From assembly GCF_958295425.1 (NCBI RefSeq), contig NC_081150.1, positions 13,205,001 through 13,269,000 of the forward strand: a stretch of 64,000 nt of DNA. The letters are read 5' to 3'. Each line of letters opens with the position of its first letter. Within the stretch, counting starts at the first letter, position 1. The notes under the pieces were generated by a model. It was not told the origin of the DNA, ran no database searches, and was given only the letters and a program-made list of their open reading frames with translations. The position numbers and the translations under genes are program-made. Of the stretch, positions 36,620-47,066 are shown piece by piece. Origin of the DNA: Solea solea (lineage: Eukaryota; Chordata; Actinopteri; Pleuronectiformes; Soleidae).

Positions 36620-37350
36620 TTTTTGCCTTTAGGCTTTAGTCTCCTGGTTGCTGCTGCTGCTGCTGTTATCGACTGGATGCCGTAGTTTAACCGTCTTTTC
36701 ATGCTCTGCCCCTTAAGCAACCAGGCGTAAACCAACTGGCTTTAGGGAGAAGTCACAAAGCTCCAGAGAGCAAATAATGGGCAGCAAATAATCAAAGCAT
36801 CTAAAGGCCCATGCAGCCTACATCCTTTAAAATGACCAGAAAAACCCCCCAATGTGAGTCATCTTATAACCTGATCAGCTGTAAAGTAATGATGAGGGAT
36901 ACAGTCAGGAGAGAGTCCAAGGCCAGCAAATAAAACACACAACAAATAGTTTGCAGACCCATCTAAGGTCTTGTTAATACTTTAAGCTTTTCAGAAAAGA
37001 GTAAATATTTGCAGCAGGACTTCAGCACCAAGGACAGTTCTCCCACAGAAGTCAGTAAACAGATGCAGGTCATACCTGTCCACGAGCCTGTGCATCATAT
37101 TTTAGAGCTTCACTTATAAGGAACCAAAGTTTCAACGTGATTCTAATTCACTGGCTGTGTTTTATTCGTCCGACTTCATCTCTTTTCCAGGCAGCACGTT
37201 CAAACTGTGACTGACTCCCCTAATCCACTAATTGCTCTGATCCTGACAATCACACGGACACGGGAATTAAGACAATCAGGACCCAGGATTAGGACTGTTC
37301 TCTCGTGAGGCCTAATAAGACTTTAACTTTATTGGGGGAAACAATGGCAC
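36620..37350. promoter_or_regulatory. candidate NR2E1 upstream enhancer
   Basis: A mostly repeat-free block about 3.6-4.3 kb upstream of NR2E1. Two parts stand out: 36720-36930 (GCAAATAATGGGCAGCAAAT, GATCAGCTGTAAAG) and 37160-37350 (CCACTAATTGCTCTGATCC, GGGAATTAAGACAATC, GGCCTAATAAGAC). These are homeodomain, E-box and SOX-like motifs in balanced sequence. Enhancer function is inferred from composition only. Confidence 0.4.
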
Positions 37351-38072
37351 CTGTTTCTGTTCATTCATCGTCTTAAATGACTTAATAAATCATGAAATGA
37401 TGCTTTACAAGACAAGTTACAAAGTAGTAGGCACTTCTGGGTTACGAGGTTGTTAAATTCCAATCATGGTTTTCAAATATTTATACTCTTGAAGACCATA
37501 AAGAGAACTCTAGAATCAATTATTATTATAATAATGTGTGTATAACTGATCCACAAAACATCATGTAAATAGCAATTAATCCTCATTAAATCTGTTAAAT
37601 TGCAAATTAGAAAGCCTCTACAAGTAAATTATACAGATAATAATCTGTCATTGAACCACTATCACATGACATAAATAAATAATCCCGGGAAATGGGATGA
37701 GTTACAGTTACAGTAAGTATTATTTGGAACATTTGTCATCATATGTGGTTAAGGGGCAAATAATAAGTGTATCTACAAAAATTGGGATATAATGGGGAGT
37801 ACACAGAATACAGCCCTGTCAGTCAGATTAGCTCATAATCCAGTTATTTAAATCAACAGGTTGGTGTTGTGTGGAGTTTCACTGTGCACGTGTTGGTGCC
37901 AATACGGAAGTTAATTTATCAAGAAAGACACATGTAATGATCGTCTTGATCGGTTACCGTAAACCCAGAGAAAGACCAAATCCCTGAGGACTAATTGACT
38001 TTTCTTCTGGTGCACCGTCTCCTCCAATAACCCTAACCCTAGATCTACACACCTCTGTGTGCACACCTCCAA

Positions 38073-38126
<54 letters not shown>

Positions 38127-38179
38127 GTTAAAAAAAAAACTTGCCCAGTCCAAAACCCAGAAACCCACAAGTAGGTGCA
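37351..38179. other. non-coding, nothing specific
   Basis: AT-rich sequence with a compound (CA)n(TA)n microsatellite at 38073-38119. No other structure is seen. Confidence 0.5.
38073..38119. repeat. (CA)n(TA)n microsatellite
   Basis: CA units pass into TA units. Confidence 0.9.
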
Positions 38180-38189
38180 GTTGGACGCT

Positions 38190-38850
38190 CTGACAAATCT
38201 ATTTGGGGCAAATTGTCAGTGAGAAACTTCCGCTCGAACTGCCCTGGACAAAACTGGCTGTTGGGGAGAGCAAATCCCGCTGCATGAGGGTGGGGGACAA
38301 TGGGGGGCGAATGTGTTGATGTGCGGCCGGTGGCTGGGGAGGGACAATGGACGGATTAGTCAGTCCCCTGGCTGACTGATTTGAGATGGCTCCTCTCAGC
38401 CTCTCACCGTGGGGAGTCCCATTGTCCTGCTTCTGATTCCCACTTCTCACAAACTCCAAACAAAAGTCAATCTCTTTCTCAAGGGGGGGAGAATATCGAC
38501 CCGTGTTTCAGCCGGGGAAAGTGACTCAAAAACGTATTTGCAAGAGATGGCTGACTCTCTAACTCCCCTTCCACTCTTTATGTCTTTTTTTTCCTCCTCT
38601 CTGCCTTCATCCTCTGCCTTTGCGGTCTTTATTGCCTGGTGGTTGTGGTGGAATGATTTGAATGATCCCGGGGGTTTCAGACTGGAGTGGGGCTGGGGCA
38701 CCTGTTGGAGGCTTATAGAGGCTGCAGGGGCTTTGCGGGCCAGGGTCATTAATATTAAAATATACAGAGATGCCATCACGGGCCGGTCTGAAATCGGTCT
38801 GATGTCGCCCCTGGGTTCCCTCTCTGGATGGATCTCTGCTTTCAGTCACT
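38190..38850. promoter_or_regulatory. candidate NR2E1 upstream enhancer
   Basis: A GC-balanced block with few repeats about 5.2-5.8 kb upstream of NR2E1, containing GGACAATGGACGGATTAGTC and CCCATTGTCC (SOX-type cores), GGTGGAATGATTTGAATG and GGGTCATTAATATTAA. It contrasts with the AT-rich flanks. Function is inferred. Confidence 0.38.
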
Positions 38851-39737
38851 CGTGAAGAGCCTTCTTTTCTTTTTTTTTACCCTGTCTTCTCTTTTTCTTT
38901 TTTACCCGCCCTGAAAAGACTCGTTAACAAATTATGACAGCTGAGTAGAGGGGCTTAGGCTGTTCACACTGCAAAGACAAACATGTGGGAGCCAAGCAGC
39001 CCGCCATGTGATCAATGTATCTACAGTTCATTTAAAATTCCGCCTGTGGTGTGTGAAAGTGCCAGGATTTAGTTTGAGGGGGGGAAAAAGAACAGGTCTC
39101 AGTCATGCAGATGTGACCGTGTTGTCTACATCTGTGCATAGAGACAGAAGCTCCTTCTCTGATTAATAACTAATCATTAACTATAAAGTTGACAAAAACG
39201 TGATTGACTTTCAAACGTCAGCGTGAACTTCATTTACCACTCTTGTCATTCTCACACTTACAAGTCATTACAATAATAATTGAAAACAGCCCAATTATAA
39301 CTTCAAAATCAAGATCCATTCCATACAGGGAATTTTTACATTTATTATTATTTGTCTTTATGTATCGTAATCCTTTTCTGTAGTGAGTTTTCTATAATTT
39401 GAGCTGTTAAAACTTGAAAATTGACTTTTCGTTGGCTTGGATTACAGTATAATAATCTGTTTTTAATACTTTGGCCCTTAATCAACAATAAATATGCAAA
39501 CCTCCTCTGTTTAGTTAGCTAATTTAGGTTTTGAGACCATCTATGTTTAATTCTATCTTCTGTTTCAAGAGTAACTAAATGTAGTGGCTGATTGTAAGGA
39601 CTGTGATGTGAAATTAAACGTGCAGTTGATGTAACTACACTTAAGACTAATGATTTAATACTACATATGTTACTTTTGACTGATGACTCCATGACTCCTC
39701 CATTGGCTATATTTGTAAATCTATACATACATATATG

Positions 39738-39784
<47 letters not shown>

Positions 39785-40490
39785 ATTGTATGAATTACAA
39801 TGCACAACGACCATCTGAAAACACAAGACACGCATCATTGATTTAATATCTTTACATCAACAAGAGCGGAACATCGAGGGTGTCATAGCAACAGATGTGC
39901 TCATAAAAACGCACATTTTCATGTTCTCCAGTCATGTGTAGGACTTTGCTTAAAATGTGTGGTCATTGTTCACAAGTCTGTTCTTAAAGTGACAACTCTG
40001 TGCTTCACTGAAACAAATCAATAATATCTTAAGTTTGAAAAAGTTTAATTTGTACTGTAGTGTCCATTTGTGACCCCTCTTACATCACACAAAATAATTG
40101 TATGAATTATATAAAATAATTCAAGATTCATTTGATACCTTTACCATTGTTAAACCATATTTTTAAGTAACAAAAAATATATATTAATATACGAAAATAA
40201 GAAATGGCTTTAACAGCTACTCAAGTTCATTCAGGTGGATATGTAAAAAAGAAAAATCCACTGCAATTTCATCAAATAAGTGAGTTAACAATAGGTGTAG
40301 AACTTTCTAGCAGACAAAGCTATTTATCTTTCATTCTATTTATCTGTTCATTGTTATAATTGGTATCAAAGCACCGTTGCCTTTAAAGTGCCTTTAAGGT
40401 GCTTTGTCAAAGCCATGTTTTGTTATATATTACCTTCGTATGTGGCTTTGTTAATCTATCTATCATCAGAACCTGTACGACTTGTTGGTT
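38851..40490. other. non-coding AT-rich stretch
   Basis: No gene supported. A (TA)n array at 39728-39787 is the only clear repeat. Confidence 0.5.
39728..39787. repeat. (TA)n microsatellite
   Basis: Near-pure TA array with GT interruptions at both ends. Confidence 0.95.
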
Positions 40491-40492
40491 TT

Positions 40493-40602
40493 ACAAACTG
40501 ACTGACTGTCTAACTGACTGTAGTTAGTAGCTAACAAACTGCTAACTGACCAACTTCAAACTAACAAACTGTCTAACTGCTAACTGACTGCTGCTTAACT
40601 GT
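40493..40602. repeat. degenerate CTAACTGA minisatellite
   Basis: Units such as CTGACTGTCTAACTGACTG and GCTAACTGACCAAC, with irregular spacing, repeat for about 110 bp. Confidence 0.7.
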
Positions 40603-41565
40603 GTATGTGGAATAAACCTTCAGAAAGACAGTCGAGTTGTGCCCGCCGTACTTGTTCTGGTTACCCTTTCCAGAAGGGAGTATTGAGCTGGAAAGACCAG
40701 CCAGCAGAAATCTGGACAATAGGTAACAGCGGTGTGAACAGTAGTCTCAGGGTGACAGTCTCTCTGCTGCTTCTCTGGATAGTCAATCAGTCAGTCAGTC
40801 AGTCAGCCTCGCCTCCACTCGGCTCCTCCTCGTCCTATCCTCTGCTGGCTCTGCAGGTCAGGTTCATCGGTCACAGTCTGGGGGTCACGGTTTCCCCTCG
40901 TCATTAACCCACAGAGACCCCGGTGCACAGGAGCTGTCATCGGGACCCTCACACTCACCTCACTAGCTCTTAATACACACGTACACACACACACACACAC
41001 ACACACACAGCCATTCTTCTCAGGACATTGCGTTGACTTCTATTCAATTTGACAGCCTAAACAAAGTGTTATCCCTCACCTTAACCATAATGAGCGGAGA
41101 CCATGGTTTTGGTCTCTATGAGGGAACAAATACACACACACACACAGACACACACACACACACTGGTGATTCAATCAGGGCAAGTGACCCCATCTATGCT
41201 TAGACTGGGGTATAATGTGCAGGAGGAGGCTCTCTGAAGAGGAGATCTGGGTCAGTGTATAAGTGTGTGTCAGGTGACATGATGCGAATATTGATGAGGA
41301 TGTGTCATTTGTGGCTCTTTATGTCTGTACATAATGTAGTCTGACTGATATTACCTCAATTTTAATATTTATGTACTCATTCACAATACTATTGCATCTA
41401 AAAATGATATTGTCTGTATGTGTGGACAGTTGATGATTAGCTCTCCAGAGTTCCAGATAATGCAAGTTTAACTGCAAATGTGTGAACATTTTCAAGTATA
41501 ATACCTATAACCTTCAATTGCTCTTGAAGACATGCTGGGTTCAGTCTGCTCAGATGTGTTTGGAA
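40603..41565. other. non-coding stretch with (CA)n repeats
   Basis: It contains (CAGT)n at 40786-40807, the second copy of the 4125 repeat family (40985-41165) and otherwise unremarkable sequence. Confidence 0.5.
40985..41165. repeat. second copy of the 4125-4402 repeat family
   Basis: The (CA)n start, GCGTTGACTTCTATTC, GACAGCCTAAACAAAGTG and TTATCCCTCACCTTAACCAT match the copy at 4125. It ends in another (CA)n tract (41132-41163). Confidence 0.65.
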
Positions 41566-41934
41566 ACTTAGCGGGTCAATTCACGCAAAAAACATCAATT
41601 TTTTTATAACAATAAATGTGTTATTCCATCATCAGACAGTGGATCTGAGATACATGTCTCATTCGCACAACAGCAGATGATGTTGGGATTGAAAGTTTAT
41701 TTATTAAAATTGAAAAAAAAAGTCACTTCCTTCAGAGAAAATACACCTACACTGCTCTACACCTACTTACTGTGTTTCAGTCAAGTTTTATCAGTGAAAG
41801 ATCGGAAAAAAATCAAATTTAATCTGAGTCTGAAATAGAATGCAAATTAAACAAACACTGCAGCATCATAGTGATTTTAAATGCATTCTTCATTTGACCA
41901 AATAGGACAAAAAATGGGTGAAACCGCCCTTTAA
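41566..41934. mobile_element. small TIR element, uninterrupted copy
   Basis: The 3' end GGGTGAAACCGCCCTTTAA and internal CAGTGGATCTGAGATA, GCAGCATCATA and TTCTTCATTTGACCA are shared, in order, with 44702-45316. It is about 369 bp and non-coding. The 5' end is worn (ACTTAGCGGGTCAATTCAC). Confidence 0.7.
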
Positions 41935-42560
41935 TAGTCCAGTGTTTTTAGTTTCCTTCAGTCCACAGGAAAAAATAGTGTATTACACCAATTACACTTA
42001 CCTCTATAGTAGCTACAAGACATGTAGGCAACATGACCGGTGTGAGCAGTACACACGTGCCACTCAATGATAGTGAAAGAGTAAACATGTAATATTACAA
42101 GTAAACACCACATATCACAGTATTTGATCAACTGAATAATTAAGTGATAATTCCATTATAGGGAAGTAAAATGCAATTTTACTCATATCAGCCGGAAGTC
42201 AAATAGTGAACTTTGGTATGATTTTCGTCTTTAATATTTTCTGTATGATTTAGTTCTCATATTTGTGTCTGTGTTTTAAAATGATTTGAACTTTGAGTCG
42301 CGTAATAAAGCAAACACAACTGAACTGAACATGCTTTGATGATGCCTTGTAAAGACTCTGCTTATAACTGCGCGTAGCACACGTGCAGTTATAAGTTCAT
42401 GAATAAATAATGACTGCATTTACCTGGGCCGTGGTGATGATAATGGCTGACCCTATCTGTGTCACATGTGGCAGGAACAGATTGTGTTGTTGTGTGAAAG
42501 CCCTTCGTGTGTATTTGTGTTTCTGTGGGACTTTTTCTTTTTTTTTTTTGGCTTTAAAAG
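41935..42560. other. non-coding stretch
   Basis: AT-rich sequence with no recognisable feature apart from a poly-T run near 42538. Confidence 0.45.
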
Positions 42561-43240
42561 ATAAAGATGAGGAGCGATGAAAGCAGCTGGGAGACATGGG
42601 GTCTTTTAGAAACACCCGGACAATGACGGGGGGCAAAGAGGCACTTATTTTTCCCCCTCATATTCACCACGTTTTTCCTAATCGTCCACCTCACCACCCA
42701 GCAGCTCACTGCGTTCCCATCCTCAGATTCCCTCAAAGTTTCAGATGCTCACAATTCCACAAAGCCCAGATGCTGTCCTTTAGCCCTTTACCCCCCTCCT
42801 CAACCCAGAGCTATCATTCATAACCTTTCTGTGGATCTGGGAGTGAAAGAGGTGGGATAAGGGAGAAAGGGGGGGAGCGGAGAGCAACATGGCAGCTTAT
42901 TTAGAAGACTTCCTTTATTGGAACATGTGCAAGCAGTTCACTCACAATGGACTTAAATAGGATATTTTCTGTTCCCTATAGTTGCTTTCCCCTTTTAAGT
43001 GCCGAGGTAAAAAAAGTAAGTTTACAACTCCCTCCTCAATGGGGGCTCTTCACTCTCAGGTTGCGGGGACCTGAGTGACCTAGGAAAGTTAATTAGGAGG
43101 CGAACAAAGAGCGAGCTGGAGCAGAATGCCTCGCCTCTCCTCCAGCCAAAGATGTCATCCATTAATTAGGAAAATCTTTAAGGTGGCCTTATTGAATTTA
43201 CAGAAAGCCCTGTGGTTGGCGGGCAACAGTTTTTTGATCA
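42560..43240. promoter_or_regulatory. candidate regulatory block
   Basis: A repeat-poor, balanced stretch with GGAAAGTTAATTAGGAGGCG and CATCCATTAATTAGG, two paired-type homeodomain sites (TAATTA) about 60 bp apart. Inferred from motifs alone. Confidence 0.35.
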
Positions 43241-44701
43241 AGCCCTGACTCAAACAATGCCTTTCTGGGGGTTAAAAAAAAAGAGAAGAAGGGAGGAGAT
43301 TGGTGGTAGTCGAAGGGAGAGAGAGTGGGGGAAGAAAAAGAAACGTATGGGTTTGCAGTGCAGTACAGTTTAATGGGGGGTGGGGGGGTGGCTTGCCAAT
43401 TGTGACAGCTCAGATTCACATGGGTATGGGGGGGCATAGTTTTGGGATGATGTCATGCAAAGGCAACCTGGGGGCTTGGGAAGTAAAAGGGAGGGGGGGG
43501 GGGGGGGACGCTGAGCTTGAGCCACAGGGGCCACTCAAAGTTAACATCGCTGCCTGCAACTGGGCCAAAGCCTTTTCTTCTGGCTCAGGAGAGGCTTTCC
43601 TGAACGCCAAGACCTCCACCACTCCTCCTACTCCCTCGTTCACAAATTACACACTGCTTTAAGGCTAACCCCTCGCTAACTGACTAGCTAACTGCCTATT
43701 CATCCCTGGCCCACTATGAATATATATATATTTAAAACTGGGAAAGCTGTAATGTTGCTGCTTTTACAAAACTTTAAAAAAAAGCTTCTTTAACTTGGTT
43801 ACATTTTACATCACAGTACAGTAGCAAAATAACATTATGTTAATACTTCTTTTTTTTTTTTAAAGTTACGTTAATATGTAGATCATATACAATAACACCA
43901 TATCATTTTCAATTTTCAAGTGTGAATCAGAATGATCATGTTGGAATTCATCCTCCCTTATGTCCCACTAACTTTTCCCATTGTTATTAACAAGCTATTA
44001 CTTAGTGATTACCATACAAATAAGATGATATTAACATAATATTACTTTCCTATTATAAGGGAATTACCACACGAATACTGATTGACATTCAAAGCATTTG
44101 GGGTATACTTCAAATTCTGAAATCTTTTTATTTTTTTTACCTAATTCGAAATTAGGTAATGGTCAGTTTTAAGGTGCTGTCGGTGATTCAGAAAAGTTGA
44201 AGTTGCTTTATGATTCTTGATGAGTTGTCAAAACAGAACCTTTATTCATTTCACACCTACAGTCTAACACAGAGTCTCAAATGCATCTCCTGTCCTGCCA
44301 GCCACGCCCACCTCATCAGTAGTACCACACTCACCTAGATCCCCAGCTGCAGCTCATGCTCAACCAAGCTACTATACTGTTCTTGACTCGCTCTCCTTCG
44401 CATTACCCTGGTAAACTTGGCTTTATTTGTTGTTGCCTTCTGGTTGCTTCATCCAATTGCTGTTCCTCTGGATTGTGCTTGTGTTTTGACAGTAAATCTT
44501 ACATCCAATTCCCTGCCTGTTGCTTGTTTGTGTCCTCAATACACACGTTACACAAAGACATAAAAACCTGAAGATAGATTGTGCAATTACACATTAAATG
44601 CAAGTGACAATTATTGAAACATGTTACTGAGTATTTGAACAGTTTTAAAAGAGGACACGGGTATGCCTTTGCTCTCCTATGAAGTACAAACTATCCTCTG
44701 T
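43241..44701. other. non-coding stretch with poly-G runs
   Basis: G-rich tracts at 43375-43388 and 43492-43507, a poly-T run near 43850 and unremarkable AT-rich sequence. The block 43520-43700 is repeat-free. No gene is seen. Confidence 0.45.
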
Positions 44702-45316
44702 CTTAAAGGGCCTTCACTTCACTTTTTTCTTTTTCAAATTTCCAGAGATAAATGTGTTATTTGAGCATCAGATAGTGGATCTGAGATATGCGTGTTACTG
44801 CAACAACAGAGGAAAAAAAGAATAAAATTGACAAAAAGACGACTTCCCTCAAAGAAAAAAAAAACCTCCCCTGGGGATGAAGAAGGCGGAGAACCTTGCA
44901 GAGAAAGTATTACTCATTAGAAAGTTAAAAAACAAGTTTAAAACAACTTTTTGATTTGATTAAAAAGGTGCAAAATAGGCCAATGGAAAAAGTGCCTGCC
45001 GCCAGTGGCCTTGTGAACCTGGGCAAGCAAAGTGCCACTGGTATTTATTCTCTAAAGATGTGAGATTAAAGTGAATAACAACTTTATTTAGAGAGCGCTG
45101 CCCCCACCCCTCTCTTGTCCCCTGTACCACTCTTTTTGTCAATTCTAACAAATTTTACGAGTTAAAGATCTGCAAAAAATTAATTAAATAAAGAAATAAA
45201 GAAATAAAGAAAGAAAGTGGTGAAATTTAATACATTTAATAAAAGCAGCATCATAATGATAAGTATATTCTTCATTTGACCATGTGGAAAAAAAAAGGGT
45301 GAAACAGCCCTTTAAG
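44702..45316. mobile_element. small TIR element carrying a 253-bp insertion
   Basis: The ends are CTTAAAGGGC (44702-44711) and GCCCTTTAAG (45307-45316), a perfect inverted repeat. Read as TTAA plus AGGGC, they would fit a piggyBac-like TTAA target site, but this is a guess. Removing 44877-45129 leaves 362 bp, close to the 369 bp of the uninterrupted copy at 41566. That shows that the 253 bp were added inside the element. Confidence 0.7.
44877..45129 (+). repeat. 253-bp perfect direct repeat, copy 1 (inserted)
   Basis: Identical base for base to 45822-46074 with a constant offset of 945 bp. It sits inside the small TIR element, so this copy is the derived one. Both copies are preceded by CTG followed by a G run. 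Confidence 0.95.
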
Positions 45317-45790
45317 TTTTATATGCCTTAATGTGAGAGCAGAAGATGCCACTTATAGAGAGTTATATGGGGGAAAATGCCACTTACCAAGAAGATCCTG
45401 GATTAAATTAAACAAACCAATGGAAATTAAGTAGATTAAGTAGTCATTTTAAATTGAAAGACTAACTCAACCAGACTTTTATTACAGTGGCTGTTTGTAT
45501 CTTTACCCAGAGTTATGCTCTATATCACAAAAAAACAAACAAACAAACAAAAGCACCTGAAAAGACAAGCTGCTGAAAATCACATGCATCTTCATGCCAT
45601 GTGCTGTCATCCCACTCTGACCAAGCATCTACTGGGGCATGAACCCCCTCCTCACTTCCCCACCCAGTGGAGTAGGACGGGTGGGGGACTAATTTGAGGG
45701 GAGGGGCGACATGTTTTGTTGCTTGTCAGAAACAATCACTCCCGGCCCATTACATTACAGGACGTCGTGCTTCCATTGCTGTAACTCACT
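45317..45790. other. non-coding stretch
   Basis: No gene. It includes a short (AAAC)n run near 45530. The right part (45700-45790) is repeat-free. Confidence 0.45.
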
Positions 45791-45793
45791 GAG

Positions 45794-46135
45794 CTCTGGG
45801 GGGGGGGGGGGGGGGGGGGGGATGAAGAAGGCGGAGAACCTTGCAGAGAAAGTATTACTCATTAGAAAGTTAAAAAACAAGTTTAAAACAACTTTTTGAT
45901 TTGATTAAAAAGGTGCAAAATAGGCCAATGGAAAAAGTGCCTGCCGCCAGTGGCCTTGTGAACCTGGGCAAGCAAAGTGCCACTGGTATTTATTCTCTAA
46001 AGATGTGAGATTAAAGTGAATAACAACTTTATTTAGAGAGCGCTGCCCCCACCCCTCTCTTGTCCCCTGTACCAGCCCACCCGTCCTCCCTCTGTTCTGT
46101 TTGGGCACTGGGGGTTGTCAGACTGGGTTTATGTC
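45794..46135. promoter_or_regulatory. 253-bp direct repeat, copy 2 (source), possible enhancer
   Basis: 45822-46074 is the source copy, preceded by a run of more than 20 G. The segment includes GTGCCTGCCGCCAGTGGCC, GAACCTGGGCAAGCAAAGTG and GTGCCACTGGTATTTATTC, a dense unique-looking sequence typical of a conserved element. Enhancer activity is inferred only. Confidence 0.45.
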
Positions 46136-46805
46136 CAGTTCACTGGAGCTAAAAGAAGTCAGTTTCGTGTCTTGTTAGGGAACAAGACGTCTCTGCCTCT
46201 CAGGAGTGATGAGAAGTGGTCTGACTGAGCAGGGTGATCGGGGAGCAGGACCGTCCCCTGGAGGCGACCAGCAGTGAGGAAGTCAATGCGGCTTTTGTGT
46301 CGCTGCTGTCGGCTGCGTGTTTGGTAATTATCCCCCCCCCCCCTCCCCTCCTGTATATGAGGCACAGACAGTCTTTCCATGAGAGATCCATCCCGAGCAG
46401 CTCACGGAACAGTGCACAACACACCATCAACAAAGATTAACTTCTCACAGTGCTGTGGAGAGTTGTGATTGAGGGAGACGTGGCAAATACGTGGAACCCT
46501 CTCTTGTGTGACGGGCCACTGATGAGCAGATCTGGACAGTCAGACTGGTTTAGACACCTGTAGAACTAATGGACGAGGATAAAGCACTCCCAGTTTACAT
46601 GCACATCCCTCACCCCATTTGCACATGATTTTAGATTTAAATACCTCTCTTACTTAAATAAAAACTACAACTTAGACCTGCATTTGGGATGCTATAAGTC
46701 CAGAAGCATTAGATGGTGTAAACGAACATGCTTTATCAAAACTAAAAAAGAGAAGAGAAAGAGAAAAACACATTATTATGTATGACATGCTGTGATTGTC
46801 AGTAA
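46136..46805. other. non-coding stretch
   Basis: No gene. A poly-C run lies at 46331-46341. Otherwise nothing recognisable. Confidence 0.45.
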
Positions 46806-46807
46806 TG

Positions 46808-47066
46808 GGCAGCCCGTGGCCAAGTGGAAAGGCAACTTGGCTTGTAACTGGCCTTTGCCGATTCGAGTCCCCAACAGGTAAAAAAAAAAAAAGGTCTGGG
46901 GTAACCCTGAGCAAGGTCTGGGGTAACCCTGAGCAAGTACCCATCCCCCATTGCTGCCTGGGTGCTGCTCAGTGGCTGCCCACTGCTCCTCATTCTCGTA
47001 AAGTTGAATTAGGATGGGTTAAATGCAGACTAATTTCTTTCTTTCTTTCTTTCTTTCTTTCTTTTT
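46808..47066 (+). mobile_element. tRNA-derived SINE
   Basis: An A box (TGGCCAAGTGG, 46817-46827) and a B box (GATTCGAGTCC, 46860-46870) lie 32 bases apart as in a tRNA-derived RNA polymerase III promoter. They are followed by a poly-A run, GAGCAAGTACCCATCCCCCA, GCCCACTGCTCC, GGGTTAAATGCAGA and a (CTTT)n tail. This order is that of a common fish SINE family. A 22-bp unit (AAGGTCTGGGGTAACCCTG plus AGC) is tandemly duplicated at 46891-46934. Confidence 0.85.

Noticed and set aside
45905..46108. A duplicated gene shared by the two 253-bp copies (similar minus-strand frames)
   Set aside because: The similarity is just the perfect DNA duplication. The frames are short and match no family.
46817..46870. 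A tRNA gene
   Set aside because: A and B boxes are present, but there is no paired acceptor stem, and SINE body and tail sequence follow.
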